Source: Pseudarthrobacter sulfonivorans
Lineage (GTDB): Bacteria > Actinomycetota > Actinomycetes > Actinomycetales > Micrococcaceae
Direction of reading: 5' to 3'
NCBI RefSeq assembly: GCF_001484605.1
Contig: NZ_CP013747.1
Coordinates: forward strand, 2,976,001 to 3,040,000
Length of the DNA stretch: 64,000 nucleotides
The translations under genes were made by a program, and so were the position numbers. This document shows, piece after piece, positions 31,499 to 42,205 of the stretch (the stretch's first letter is position 1; each line of letters begins with the position of its first letter). The notes beneath the pieces were generated by a model. That model worked only from the letters and a program-made list of their open reading frames with translations. It was not told the DNA's origin and did no database searches.

Positions 31499-32860
31499 TC
31501 AGACGCCGCCGCGGCGGATCAGCTTGCCGCTGGGCGTGCGGCCGTCGATCTCGTTGCCGCGAAGGAACGTTTTGCGGACGACGCCGGAGAGCGCCTTGCC
31601 GTCGTACGGCGTGATGGGGTTCTTGTGCTTGAGCTTGGTGACGTCGACGACGAAGGCGTCGTCCGGCGCGAAGATGGAGAAGTCCGCATCGTAGCCGAGG
31701 GCCAGCTGGCCTTTGTTGTGAAGGCGTGCCAGCGCGGCGGGCTTCTCAGCCATCCAGGAAACCACCTGCTCCAGGGTGATGCCGCGGTGCCGGGCCTCGG
31801 TCCAGATCAGGGACAGCCCCAGCTGCAGCGAGGAGACGCCGCCCCAGGCCACGGCGAAGTCGCCGTTTTCCAGGTCCTTCAGATCCAGGGTGGAGGGGGA
31901 GTGGTCCGAGACGATGCAGTCGATGGTGCCGTCCTGCAGGCCCTTCCAGAGCAGCTCGCGGTTGGAGGCCTCACGGATCGGCGGGCAGCACTTGTACGCG
32001 GTGGCGCCGTCGGGGATTTCCTCGGCCATCAGGGTGAGGTAGTGCGGGCACGTCTCCACGGTGAGGTGGACGCCGTCGCGCTTTGCACTGGCGATCATGG
32101 GCAGCGCGTCGGAGGACGAGAGGTGCAGGATGTGGGCGCGGGCGCCGGTCCAGCGGGCCCGTTCGATGACCTCGGCGATGGCCTTGTTTTCGGCGCCGCG
32201 CGGACGGGAGGCCAGGAACGTTTCGTAGTGGTCGCCGCCCGGGTGCGGGGCGCGGTCGATGGCGTGGGAGTCCTCGGCGTGGACGATCATGAGGGAGTCG
32301 AAGGACTTGAGCTCGGCCATGTCCTCCTCCATCTCATCCGCTTCGAGGTGCGGGAACTCGTCCACGCCGGAGTGCAGCAGGAAGCACTTGAAGCCGAAGA
32401 CGCCCTCGTCATGCAGGCCGCGGAGGTCCTTCTTATTGCCCGGTACGGCGCCGCCCCAGAATCCGACGTCCACAAACGCCTGGTCCTCGGCAACCTCGCG
32501 CTTGAGCTTGAGGCCTTCCACCGTGGTGGTGGGCGGGATGGAGTTGAGCGGCATGTCGATGATGGTGGTGACACCGCCGGCGGCTGCCGCGCGGGTGGCC
32601 GAGGCGAAGCCCTCCCACTCGGTGCGGCCGGGCTCGTTGACGTGGACGTGCGTGTCCACGAGGCCGGGGATCAGGGTTTCGTCGTCGGCCAGGTCAATGA
32701 CCTGCGTGCCGGTGAGGCCGTTGCCGAACGGTTCGATGGCGACGATCACGCCGCCGCGGATGCCTACTTCGCGGGCGGTGATGCCTGCGGTGGTGAGGAT
32801 GCGCTGGCCGCGGATGACCAGGTCAAACGCGCCGGCCGCCGGGGTGGTTTCTTCAGACAT
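31499..32860 (-). CDS. allB: Allantoinase
   Basis: 453-residue cyclic amidohydrolase that opens allantoin to allantoate. Binuclear-metal ligands: HxH in DTHVHVNEPG, carboxylated Lys in GFKCFLLHSG, His in IVHAEDSH and ILHLSSSDA, and Asp in CIVSDHSPST. KCCPPIREASNRELLW is characteristic of allantoinase rather than dihydropyrimidinase. The start at 32860 has AAGGAGAAC upstream and overlaps the 3' end of the glycerate kinase gene by 8 bases; a longer reading lies inside that gene. Part of the hyi-glxR-gcl-glxK-allB operon. Confidence 0.94.
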   Translation of the reverse strand: MSEETTPAAGAFDLVIRGQRILTTAGITAREVGIRGGVIVAIEPFGNGLTGTQVIDLADDETLIPGLVDTHVHVNEPGRTEWEGFASATRAAAAGGVTTIIDMPLNSIPPTTTVEGLKLKREVAEDQAFVDVGFWGGAVPGNKKDLRGLHDEGVFGFKCFLLHSGVDEFPHLEADEMEEDMAELKSFDSLMIVHAEDSHAIDRAPHPGGDHYETFLASRPRGAENKAIAEVIERARWTGARAHILHLSSSDALPMIASAKRDGVHLTVETCPHYLTLMAEEIPDGATAYKCCPPIREASNRELLWKGLQDGTIDCIVSDHSPSTLDLKDLENGDFAVAWGGVSSLQLGLSLIWTEARHRGITLEQVVSWMAEKPAALARLHNKGQLALGYDADFSIFAPDDAFVVDVTKLKHKNPITPYDGKALSGVVRKTFLRGNEIDGRTPSGKLIRRGGV

Positions 32861-34040
32861 GGACGTTCTCCTTGGTGTCGGTACGCTCTGCACTCGTAGG
32901 CAGGTGCACGCCGATGTGCTTACCTAATTCTTCAAGCAGCTGGCCTGCTTCGGCCATACATTTTTCTACATTGGACTCAAAATCGGTCAGGGCGTGAACA
33001 GCCTTGAATCCGGCTTCGGTGAGTTGTTCCGGGCTCAGCGTACTGCGGCCGCAGACGGCAATCACTGGGATTCCGGCACGCGCCGCCGCGCGGGCCACCC
33101 CCATGGGCGTCTTGCCGAGCAGGCTCTGCTCGTCCAGGCTTCCTTCGCCGGTAATCACCAGGTCCGCGCCGGCGAGCCGCTGCTCCAGCTCAGTGAATTC
33201 GAGTACGACGTCGATGCCCGGCCTGCGTGCCGCGGCCAGCGCCGCGATGGCAATGTAGCCGACGCCGCCGGCTGCTCCCGCGCCGGGTGCGACGGCGGCC
33301 CTCTCGGCGCGGATGCCGATCTCGCCGGCGAGGACCAAGACGAAATTCGTCAGTGCGGCGTCGAGGGCGACGACGTCACTCGGGGTCGCCCCTTTCTGCG
33401 GTCCGAAGATCGCGGCGGCGCCGCTGGACCCCAGCAGGGGATTGTCGACGTCGGACGCCAGGGTGAAGCGGGCGTCCTCCAGCCGGACGTCCAGGCCGGA
33501 GAAATCGATCCGGTCCAGGCGGGCCAGGGCGGCCCCGCCGCCGGGGAGCTCGTTGCCCTCTTTGTCGAGGAAGACCGCGCCGAGGCCCTGCAGGACCCCG
33601 GCGCCGCCGTCGGTGTTGGCGCTGCCGCCCACGCCCAGGATGATCTGCCGGCAGCCCAGGTCCAGTGCGGCGCGGATGAGTTCTCCGGTGCCCAGGCTGG
33701 TGGCGGTGGTGGCCGTTCCGGAGTCCGGGCCGCCGCCTTGGATGACGGAGGGCAGCAGCGCGAGCCCGGATGCGGCGGCCATTTCGATCACGGCCTCCCT
33801 GCCGCGGACCGCGAAGTCGGCCCGGACCGGCTGGCCCGTGGGGCCGGTTACGGTGGCGGTCCGGCGGGTGAAGCCGGAGCCGACGGCGGCGTCAAGGGTG
33901 CCCTCGCCGCCGTCGGCCACCGGAATGAGTGTGGTCTCAAGGTCCGCCACAGCTGACTGCAGTCCCGCGCTCAGGCGGCTGGCGACGTCGGGGGCGGACA
34001 GCGAGCCCTTGAACTTGTCCGGGGCGATGACCACACGCAT
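32853..34040 (-). CDS. glxK: Glycerate kinase (GlxK/GarK family)
   Basis: 395 residues: MRVVIAPDKFKGSLSA at the start, PVADGGEGTLDA, then LGVGGSANTDGGAGVLQGLGA (nucleotide/glycerate loop), GAAGGVGYIAIAALAA and LVITGEGSLDEQSLLGKTPMGVA. This is the type II glycerate kinase fold that phosphorylates D-glycerate (mostly to 2-phosphoglycerate). It receives glycerate from GlxR. It follows gcl by 25 bases and overlaps allB by 8 bases. The tail beyond about residue 370 is longer and charged. Confidence 0.93.
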   Translation of the reverse strand: MRVVIAPDKFKGSLSAPDVASRLSAGLQSAVADLETTLIPVADGGEGTLDAAVGSGFTRRTATVTGPTGQPVRADFAVRGREAVIEMAAASGLALLPSVIQGGGPDSGTATTATSLGTGELIRAALDLGCRQIILGVGGSANTDGGAGVLQGLGAVFLDKEGNELPGGGAALARLDRIDFSGLDVRLEDARFTLASDVDNPLLGSSGAAAIFGPQKGATPSDVVALDAALTNFVLVLAGEIGIRAERAAVAPGAGAAGGVGYIAIAALAAARRPGIDVVLEFTELEQRLAGADLVITGEGSLDEQSLLGKTPMGVARAAARAGIPVIAVCGRSTLSPEQLTEAGFKAVHALTDFESNVEKCMAEAGQLLEELGKHIGVHLPTSAERTDTKENVHV

Positions 34041-34065
34041 TCCGGTTCCTCCTCTCAGTTTCTTA

Positions 34066-35844
<1,779 letters not shown>

Positions 35845-35901
35845 TGTGTACTCCTTGAAAAGTCTGTTTTGGGTGTGCTGAGATAGCCCTGCGAACCGTC
35901 G

Positions 35902-35971
35902 CGGGGCACTTTGGGGGAGTCGGCGTCGTAAATTACGACGGCGGCCGGCGTGTCCGTGTCGAAGTGCCCCG
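35902..35971 (-). other. Nested inverted repeats between glxR and gcl
   Basis: Outer arms CGGGGCACTT (35902-35911) and AAGTGCCCCG (35962-35971) enclose a perfect 17-bp palindrome CGTCGTAAATTACGACG (35924-35940) and a GGCGGCCGG stretch. In RNA this would be a closed multibranch or long hairpin in the middle of the operon. Possibly an intercistronic processing or attenuation element. Confidence 0.6.
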
Positions 35972-35986
35972 TTATCGGGGCTGCTC

Positions 35987-36865
35987 CTACTTGCGGCCGC
36001 TGAGCTGCAGGACCTGCTTGAAGAGGCCGGAGTGGTCGAGGCCGCCGTCGCCCTGGTTGACGGTTGCGGCGACGAGCTGTGCGACGACGGCGCCAAGCGG
36101 GACGGCGACGTTGGCTTCGCGGGCTGCCGAGGTGACGATGCCGAGGTCCTTGTGGTGGAGGGCCAAGCGGAAACCGGGGTCGAAGTTGCGGTCCAGCATC
36201 TTCTGGCCCTTCTGGTCCAGGACCTTGGAGCCGGCCAGGCCGCCGCCGAGAACCTTGAGGGCGGCGTCGGTGTCCACGCCGTAGGCCTCAAGGAAGGCGA
36301 TCGCCTCGCCGAGGACCTGGATGTTGACGGCCACGATCAGCTGATTGGCTGCCTTGACGGTCTGGCCGGAGCCGGAGGGGCCCACGTGGACGATGGTCTT
36401 GCCGACGGCGGTGAGGACCGGCTGTGCAGCCTCGAAGTCGGCTGCCTCGCCGCCCACCATGATGGAGAGGACGGCGTTGATGGCGCCCTGTTCGCCGCCG
36501 GAGACCGGGGCGTCGAGGGGACGGATGCCTGCTTCTTTGGCATCGTCGGCGAGGCGCTTGGCGACATCCGGGCGGATGCTGCTGGCGTCGATCCACAAGG
36601 TGCCCTTCTTCGCGTTGGCGAAGACGCCGTCCTTGCCGCTGACTACGCCCTCGACGTCGGGGGAGTCCGGCACCATGGTGATGACGACGTCGGCGTCCTT
36701 GACGGCGTCCGCGATGCTCGTGGCACCCTGGCCGCCTTCGGAGACGAGCTTGTCGATCTTGTCCTGGCTGCGGTTGAACCCGGTGACGGTGTGGCCGGCC
36801 TTGACTAGGTTGATGGCCATGGGCAGGCCCATGATTCCGAGTCCGATGACTGCAACGTTGTTCAT
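35987..36865 (-). CDS. glxR: 2-hydroxy-3-oxopropionate (tartronate semialdehyde) reductase
   Basis: 292 residues, beta-hydroxyacid dehydrogenase family. Start [24 protein letters not shown] (NAD(P) loop), signature [11 protein letters not shown], and catalytic Lys in [20 protein letters not shown]. It reduces tartronate semialdehyde made by Gcl to D-glycerate for GlxK. The ATG at 36865 has AAAGGAACC upstream; a longer frame runs into hyi. It is between hyi (45 bases upstream) and gcl. Confidence 0.93.
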   Translation of the reverse strand: MNNVAVIGLGIMGLPMAINLVKAGHTVTGFNRSQDKIDKLVSEGGQGATSIADAVKDADVVITMVPDSPDVEGVVSGKDGVFANAKKGTLWIDASSIRPDVAKRLADDAKEAGIRPLDAPVSGGEQGAINAVLSIMVGGEAADFEAAQPVLTAVGKTIVHVGPSGSGQTVKAANQLIVAVNIQVLGEAIAFLEAYGVDTDAALKVLGGGLAGSKVLDQKGQKMLDRNFDPGFRLALHHKDLGIVTSAAREANVAVPLGAVVAQLVAATVNQGDGGLDHSGLFKQVLQLSGRK

Positions 36866-36909
36866 TGTGGTTCCTTTACTGAAAGTCTGTGTGGTGGTGC
36901 GGGTGGGGA

Positions 36910-37710
36910 CTATTGCGAGACGCGCTGGCGGATAGCCCAGCTGAACGCGGTTTCCGCCGGTTCCTTGTATTCGAGGCCGATGTAGCCGTTGTAGCCGAGT
37001 TCGCGGCTGCGGGCGATCCATTCGCCGAGGGGAAGCTCGCCGGTTCCGGGAGCCCCGCGGCCGGGGTTGTCGGCAATCTGGATGTGGCCGAAGTCCTTGG
37101 CGTGGTTTTCGATGACGGCTGCGACGTCGTCCCCGTTGACTACCAGGTGGTAGAAGTCCGCGAGGAGCTTGATGTTCTCTGCGCCGGATTCCGCCTTGAC
37201 GCGGGCGATCACCTTGAGGGCGTCCGCTGCCGTGAGGAGCGGGTACTTGGCGGCGCCGCTGACGGGTTCGAGGAGGACGGTGCCGCCGATGCCTGCGACG
37301 CCGGCAGCTGCCGCGGCGAGGTTTTCGGCGCCGATGGCGTCCTGCTTCTCGGCCGATTCGCCGTCGACGCGGTTGCCGTAGAGGGCGTTGAAGGCCTTGC
37401 AGCCGAGGCGCTCGCCGATGCCGGCGACGACGTCGATGTTGTCCAGGAATTCGGTGGAACGCGCGGGCCAGGAGACCAGGCCGCGGTCGCCGCCGGGCAT
37501 GTTGCCGGCGTTGAAGTTCAGGCCTGTGAGCTGTACGCCGGCATCCTTGATGGCGTTCTCAAACCCGGTGATCTGGGCGTCCGTGGGGACGGAGGTGTCG
37601 AAGGGCCACCAGAACTCGACGGCGTCAAAGCCGGCCGCCTTTGCGGCTGCGGGGCGCTCGAGCAGGGGAAGCTCCGTCAAGAGGATGGAGCAGTTCACTG
37701 TGTACGTCAT
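36910..37710 (-). CDS. hyi: Hydroxypyruvate isomerase
   Basis: 266-residue AP-endonuclease-2-like TIM barrel. FDAVEFWWPFDT is the hydroxypyruvate-isomerase signature. Metal ligand glutamates and histidines are in GGTVLLEPVSG, KLLADFYHLVVNGDD, GHIQIADNPGRGAPGTGEL and NGYIGLEYKEPAET. It interconverts hydroxypyruvate and tartronate semialdehyde. First gene of the glyoxylate operon; two IclR-type direct repeats lie 60-96 bases upstream. Confidence 0.93.
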   Translation of the reverse strand: MTYTVNCSILLTELPLLERPAAAKAAGFDAVEFWWPFDTSVPTDAQITGFENAIKDAGVQLTGLNFNAGNMPGGDRGLVSWPARSTEFLDNIDVVAGIGERLGCKAFNALYGNRVDGESAEKQDAIGAENLAAAAAGVAGIGGTVLLEPVSGAAKYPLLTAADALKVIARVKAESGAENIKLLADFYHLVVNGDDVAAVIENHAKDFGHIQIADNPGRGAPGTGELPLGEWIARSRELGYNGYIGLEYKEPAETAFSWAIRQRVSQ

Positions 37711-37770
37711 CGTAGGTCCTTCCGAGGAGGGCTTTGATCTATCTTCCCGCTTGCTTGGCTCTTCTCGAGT

Positions 37771-37806
37771 TTCCGCTTTGTGGAATTTAGATTCTGCTTT
37801 ATGAAA
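37771..37806 (-). promoter_or_regulatory. Tandem IclR-type sites upstream of hyi
   Basis: TTCCGCTTTGTGGAA (37771-37785) and TTCTGCTTTATGAAA (37792-37806) are related 15-mers 21 bases apart; the first is a TTCC...GGAA dyad. Related tandem 15-mers occur upstream of the malic enzyme gene, which suggests control by the IclR protein encoded at 59481-60236. Confidence 0.5.
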
Positions 37807-37888
37807 AGTTTAGGGAAGGTGGGGGCGCGAGTCAAGGGGGTGTGTGGGTTGGGAGGGGGTGGGGACAGCAAACTCTTCCCGACCGGGC

Positions 37889-37925
37889 ATAAAGAACGGG
37901 CGGCTCCTGGCAGAGCCGCCCGTTC
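37889..37925 (-). terminator. Terminator of the CsbD gene
   Basis: GAACGGGCGGCTC (37894-37906) pairs perfectly with GAGCCGCCCGTTC (37913-37925), loop of 6, followed on the minus strand by a short U-rich run. It lies 12 bases beyond the csbD stop. Confidence 0.85.
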
Positions 37926-37937
37926 GATTGATCGTAC

Positions 37938-38114
37938 TTAGTGCCGCTTGAAGGCGTGCCTGATCTTTTCGCCGGCTTGCTTGAGGTCGGCCCGGACTGC
38001 GCGGGCCTTGCCTTCTGCCCTCATGCGGTCGTTTCCGCTGACCTCACCGGCGGCCTTCTTTCCCTTGCCGTGAAGCCTCTCCGCGGCGTTGTGGATCCTG
38101 TCACCCAAACCCAT
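37938..38114 (-). CDS. CsbD-family small stress protein
   Basis: 58 residues: MGLGDRIHNAAERLHGKGKKAAGEVSGNDRMRAEGKARAV, then DLKQAGEKIRHAFKRH. The GKxKKAAGEVxGN...AEGK pattern is that of CsbD/YjbJ-like stress-induced, probably disordered proteins of unknown function. A very strong ribosome site (AAGGAGG) lies 6 bases before the ATG, and a perfect terminator follows. Monocistronic. Too short for many gene finders but well supported. Confidence 0.9.
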   Translation of the reverse strand: MGLGDRIHNAAERLHGKGKKAAGEVSGNDRMRAEGKARAVRADLKQAGEKIRHAFKRH

Positions 38115-38279
38115 TGCGGTCCTCCTTGTGGTGCGGCCGGTTCGGCTGATTGCCGCCTATGCCGCCACTTAAATTGTAGAAGGAATGGCCCCCGCGGACC
38201 GGTGGGCAGCCTAAAAGATCTGCGGGAATGCGGGGGATCGAGGTAGTTATGGTACCGGCCTCGCGGCTGAGTCCGGCCT

Positions 38280-39224
38280 TCAGCGACGCCGACGCCGGCG
38301 GGCGAATTCCCCGACGGCCGCGCCTGCCAGCGCGATGGCCAATGCCAGGAGGACGGTCGGGCCGGCGCCGCCGTCGGGTCCGAGCGTGGCCGTCAGGATC
38401 TGTCGGATCATCAGGGCCAATTCCTGCGGGTCCCGCTCCGGCAATCGTGTGCCCAGGACGTAATTGACGGAGATGAACAACGCCGGAACCACCCACAGAG
38501 CGGCCAGGTTCACCAGCCAAACGAATGCGCGGCGGGCGGGACGGAGGCCGCACCATGCCAGCGCCGCACCAACCAGTACCGCGGGCAACCAGCGCAGCAG
38601 CGTCAATACCGGGGCGGAGAGGTTGCCCGCCCCGGCCAGATTCCCCGCCCACTCGCCGACCCACGACCCAAATGGCACGGCGATGAGTCCGATACCCAGG
38701 GCTGTCAGGGCCCTGGACTTCGCCGCGATGAGCAGGAGCGCCACCAGGCCCGCGACGATGGCTGCGATGACCCCTGCGAGCAGCCCGGCGAAATAGACGC
38801 CTGACATCGCTCCGCCCGCCAAGCCGGCGTCGAGCACTGAAAACGCCTGAACCGTCGCCGTGGCCTGCACCGCGAGAACGCCGCCGGCCGCACACCAGAC
38901 AACCAGCCGTCGTCGGGCGGGTGACCAGAGCCGCACTGCCAGGCCGGCGGCTGCCCCTCCCACGGTCATCAGCGCAACGAGCGTGGTGAGTTCGTATTGG
39001 CTCAACGGCAGGAGCGACAGGGGCATCTGCTGCGGCAGCACTTCCGCGCCCCAAAGGTTTTGCAGAGGAAGCTGCGCGCCGGTGACCAGCCACGGGGCCA
39101 GCCCAGGCAAACCCGCCAGAAGCCCGATCAACAAGGCGAGTGCTACGTCCTTGCCGATGGCGTGGGGTGGCATTTCGGCGCCAGAGGCAGGCCGCGCGGC
39201 CTGGTTGTGGTTGAGGTGGCTCAC
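38280..39224 (-). CDS. Multi-pass membrane protein, unknown
   Basis: 314 residues with about seven or eight hydrophobic segments (for example VALALLIGLLAGLPGLAPWLV near the N-terminus, GVIAAIVAGLVALLLIAA in the middle and VLLALAIALAGAAVGEFA at the end) and a polybasic C-terminus RRRRRR. No transporter or enzyme signature recognised. A His/Asn-rich short cytoplasmic start precedes helix 1. Neighbours give no functional clue. Confidence 0.75.
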   Translation of the reverse strand: MSHLNHNQAARPASGAEMPPHAIGKDVALALLIGLLAGLPGLAPWLVTGAQLPLQNLWGAEVLPQQMPLSLLPLSQYELTTLVALMTVGGAAAGLAVRLWSPARRRLVVWCAAGGVLAVQATATVQAFSVLDAGLAGGAMSGVYFAGLLAGVIAAIVAGLVALLLIAAKSRALTALGIGLIAVPFGSWVGEWAGNLAGAGNLSAPVLTLLRWLPAVLVGAALAWCGLRPARRAFVWLVNLAALWVVPALFISVNYVLGTRLPERDPQELALMIRQILTATLGPDGGAGPTVLLALAIALAGAAVGEFARRRRRR

Positions 39225-39343
39225 GGAAATCCTTCAGTGTCAGGGATCAGGGTTGGGCCGCGTCTGGGCCAAGAGAACGTGGATCACCCTAAATAATACG
39301 CCGAATGGATTAATTATTGCAGGCCTGAACCGGCCGGCAAACG

Positions 39344-39985
39344 TCAGACGGTCCGCGGCGCCTTGGCCAGGGTCTCGCTGAGATCAGCAGCGTTCTGCCG
39401 CACCACATTCGCCGGACGGCCCGGCTCCGCGCGCCAACTCTCGGAGAGCGGGCCGAGGTCCACCGTGTCGAAGCCGAACTCGTCATACAGCTTCGTCACG
39501 AGCTCGCTGGCCTCGGCGTAATCGCTTGCGGTGGCCAGGGCACGGCGGTTCGGTGTGCCGGGAGGCGTGCCGTCCGTGGTGATTTCGCTGTACCGGATGT
39601 GGTTGAAGCCCTTCGCCACCTTGGACGTGGGCAGGTGTTCCTGCACCAGCGCGGAAGACGTGGTTTCGCCGGCGTCGAGGGCCGAAACATGGCCGTCGCG
39701 CTTCCAGTAGTAGTTGCCGGTATCGATCACGATTTTCCCCGCGAGCGGCTCCACAGGGATGCTGCCGAGGCTCCTGAAAGGAATGGTCACGACGGCGAAA
39801 TCGCCCGCCGCTGCCGCTTCGGCCGGCGTCGCGGCCCGGGCACGGGGTCCCAGTTCCGCCACGAGTGCGGCCAGCGTTTCGGGGCCGCGGGAATTGCTGA
39901 TCACCACGTCGTAGCCGAGTTCCACCGCTTTGCGGGCAACCTGGCTGCCAATGTGTCCTGCGCCGATGATTCCGATGGTTGTCAT
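39344..39985 (-). CDS. NADPH-dependent F420-reductase-like protein
   Basis: 213 residues from the ATG at 39985. Rossmann start MTTIGIIGAGHIGSQVARKAVELGYDV with the ISNSRGPETL NADP-selective turn, then GKIVIDTGNYYWKRDG and VAKGFNHIRYSEI. This is the F420_oxidored (NADP oxidoreductase coenzyme-F420-dependent) family; many members do not use F420 and the real substrate is unknown. The longer frame adds a basic leader without ribosome site. It borders the scar region to its left-to-right. Confidence 0.82.
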   Translation of the reverse strand: MTTIGIIGAGHIGSQVARKAVELGYDVVISNSRGPETLAALVAELGPRARAATPAEAAAAGDFAVVTIPFRSLGSIPVEPLAGKIVIDTGNYYWKRDGHVSALDAGETTSSALVQEHLPTSKVAKGFNHIRYSEITTDGTPPGTPNRRALATASDYAEASELVTKLYDEFGFDTVDLGPLSESWRAEPGRPANVVRQNAADLSETLAKAPRTV

Positions 39986-40059
39986 ATCCGGGGCAACACC
40001 GGCGCCCGCAGGGATATTTCGTTCGTTACGCCTGCGACGGCCGGCCAAGGCTAAGTCTC

Positions 40060-40290
40060 TACGGCAGGGGGAAGCAACGTTTCTCTCTGGCGGGAGAGCC
40101 GGTTCCCGGACACACCGTGATCAACGTAGAGGTCATCGCGTCGGACGCCGGCGGCCAGAGGATCCGCCTGCTGCCAGACGATGCCCTCGACCGTCCGCCG
40201 CATGTCCATGATCGGACGTCCGTTCCCCTTCCACACGGGGAAAGAGGTGCCATTACGGCCCATGCCTTGTCGGAAATTTCCTGCCTCGCT
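40060..40290 (-). pseudogene. Fused IS-transposase and resolvase fragments
   Basis: Reading minus from 40290: EISDKAWAVMAPL, then after a frameshift FPVWKGNGRPIMDMRRTVEGIVW, the N-terminus of an IS5-like (DUF4096-type) transposase. It is joined in frame at about 40170 to LAAGVRRDDLYVDHGVSGNRLSR, part of the catalytic domain of a serine resolvase. Neither gene is complete. A chimeric junction left by successive insertion and deletion events. Confidence 0.6.
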
Positions 40291-40295
40291 GATAC

Positions 40296-40401
40296 ACCGC
40301 TAATTCCACAGTCCCCCGCAAGGATGCCGCCCTGACTACCGACTTCATCGCCAGCATCAAAGAACATGGCGTGATGGAACCCGTCATCGCCCATCGGTCC
40401 T
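40296..40401 (+). pseudogene. ParB-like N-terminal fragment
   Basis: ANSTVPRKDAALTTDF followed by IASIKEHGVMEPVIAHRS matches the conserved start of the ParB/KorB nuclease-like (CTPase) domain of plasmid partition proteins. It has no start and is cut off about 15 bases before the HExxH gene's 3' end. It is a remnant of an integrated plasmid or element. Confidence 0.6.
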
Positions 40402-40415
40402 CGCTGGCCGCCTGG

Positions 40416-41237
40416 TCAGGGAGCCGGCCACCGCCGGACCGCATCGGCGACTGCGGGCTCCAGTCGAGACAGCCGATCCACGACTTGGTCGCGGGTCAGC
40501 TCCGGATGGCCGAGCAGCTGTTGGTAGTCCCGGAGCCCGTCCTCATGGCCGGCGGTCCACAGCTGCTCGGCGAAGCGGATCAGCCGGAACTCATACCACA
40601 CGTAGTTCGTGACGCTGGTCTGCATGCTCTCGCCCATCATTGCCAGGTCCTGCAGGTCCCAGATGCCGTTTCCGGCATCGACGGTGGCCTCGGTCAGGGA
40701 GGCCAGCAGATGCAACTGGTCGGGTTCGTGAGTGGCGAGGTAGCCGTGCATCCCGAGGTTGGCGAATAGCTCCATGACCCATTCGGCCGGGAACTCCGAG
40801 GCCCACGTGACCGGGTGGATCTCGTGGAACAGGTGGGTCGCCTCGTGGGTGATGATCAGGTCGGCGATCCCGATGAAGTCCGGCGGGTCTCCAAAGGTGG
40901 CCGCGATCCCGGTGGAAGCGGTCTCGCTCAGGTGTGGTCGCAGAGCGTCGACGTATTCCTGCCACCAGTCGGCCGGTGTTGGAGAGGTGCCGAGCTTGTC
41001 CGGGATGGAGAACATCATCCCGTAGATCGGGATCTCGCAGACGCTGGCCCAGTCGTGCGCGTCGGCCACCACCAACGTCGGGCGGCGCACCTTGCCGGTG
41101 ACCTGGCCGAGCCAGTCGAGCGCATGAGCCGTGCGAGCAGCGATGGACCGGCCGCGGTCCTCGGATCCGCGGCTGGCGAAGACCGGGAACGGAAAGCCCT
41201 CGAGGGAGCTCAGTGTGGGGTAGGCGGTAGTTGTCAT
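40416..41237 (-). CDS. Putative HExxH zinc metallopeptidase-like protein
   Basis: 273 residues. A gluzincin-like site is visible: IADLIITHEATHLFHEIH (HEATH: two zinc His and catalytic Glu), followed about 20 residues later by EFPAEWVMELFANLGMHGY, whose Glu could be the third ligand. No signal peptide, so likely cytoplasmic. It follows an ECF sigma factor gene by 2 bases, so both are on one transcript. I do not recognise a named family; the fold may relate to DUF2268-like predicted Zn-proteases. It sits inside a region of mobile-element fragments. Confidence 0.7.
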   Translation of the reverse strand: MTTTAYPTLSSLEGFPFPVFASRGSEDRGRSIAARTAHALDWLGQVTGKVRRPTLVVADAHDWASVCEIPIYGMMFSIPDKLGTSPTPADWWQEYVDALRPHLSETASTGIAATFGDPPDFIGIADLIITHEATHLFHEIHPVTWASEFPAEWVMELFANLGMHGYLATHEPDQLHLLASLTEATVDAGNGIWDLQDLAMMGESMQTSVTNYVWYEFRLIRFAEQLWTAGHEDGLRDYQQLLGHPELTRDQVVDRLSRLEPAVADAVRRWPAP

Positions 41238-41239
41238 GC

Positions 41240-42181
41240 CTACTGGTGTCCTGGGCGAGCCGAAAAGTTCGCTGCTCCGGACGAGTACGCCAGATGAAGG
41301 CTGACAATCTCCTCACCGCGGTGCCGGTAAACCTGCGTGGTGAACGGCGGGCAGTGATCGGGCGCATCTGCGGGGTTCTGGAATGCACCTTCGACCACGG
41401 TCAGCCCGGCACCGGCCACCACGCGGAGCAGGCGCAGCCGGACCCCGGCTTCGAGGTCTTCTGCCAGGCTGCGTATGATCGCTTCCCGGCCGACGAAGAC
41501 CTCGGCGCTGGTGGCCACGGTGAGTCGGGCCCCCTCAGCCAGCGCGTTGGCCAGCAGGGCGGGTTCGTAGCCGCCGTTGTACTCCTCGACGATCGCGGCG
41601 AACAGCAGTTCGCGGGCTTGGCTCACCCGGGAATGGTCATCGGCAGCCGCCAACTCCAGTGCGCGCAGCCGGGCAACCAGAGCCGCACGGGCATCGTGCA
41701 AACGGCTGCGCACCGTGCCCACGGGAACGCCCAGGGCAGCCGCGATCGCGTCATAGCTAGGGGCCGAGCTGAAGTAGCGCAGCACCACGACATCGTGCAG
41801 GGGCTCCGACAGCCCGCCTATCGCCTCCCAGACCCAGTCCCGCAGTGCCGCCTCGTCGAGCCGGCGTTCGAGATCCTCCGCCGACGGAATGTCGGTGAGG
41901 TCCATGGGAAGCGGCTCGCGGCGGCGGAGCCGGGCACGGGCCAGATTCCGGGTGATCCCGGTCAACCACGCCCGCGCGAGCGACGGGTCCCTGATCCTGC
42001 CAACATCGGCGATCGCGACCAGCGAGGCATCCTGCACCACGTCCTCGACGTCGGGACCCGCGGCCATCACCGCGGTCGCCACCGCGTGCATTGCGGCACG
42101 ATGGCGCATCAGCAGAACTGCCAGCGACTGAGCGTCGCCTGCTTGCGCGGCCACGACAAGTTCGCCGTCGGACGGCTCCAT
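41240..42181 (-). CDS. ECF sigma factor with SnoaL-like C-terminal domain
   Basis: 313 residues. Sigma region 2 (about 5-75): AVLLMRHRAAMHAVATAVM, DVEDVVQDASLVAIADVGRI, ARAWLTGITRNLARARLRR. Region 4 (about 110-165): LSEPLHDVVVLRYFSSAPSYDAIAAALGVPVGTVRSRLHDAR. The C-terminal half (about 190-310) is a SnoaL/NTF2-like domain (FVGREAIIRSLAEDLEAG), as in SigJ/ECF41-type factors where the domain controls activity instead of a separate anti-sigma. Cotranscribed with the HExxH protein. ECF41 partners are usually small redox enzymes; a metallopeptidase-like partner is different. Confidence 0.85.
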   Translation of the reverse strand: MEPSDGELVVAAQAGDAQSLAVLLMRHRAAMHAVATAVMAAGPDVEDVVQDASLVAIADVGRIRDPSLARAWLTGITRNLARARLRRREPLPMDLTDIPSAEDLERRLDEAALRDWVWEAIGGLSEPLHDVVVLRYFSSAPSYDAIAAALGVPVGTVRSRLHDARAALVARLRALELAAADDHSRVSQARELLFAAIVEEYNGGYEPALLANALAEGARLTVATSAEVFVGREAIIRSLAEDLEAGVRLRLLRVVAGAGLTVVEGAFQNPADAPDHCPPFTTQVYRHRGEEIVSLHLAYSSGAANFSARPGHQ

Positions 42182-42205
42182 GTGCTCAAGTGTCGCACGT
42201 CGTCA

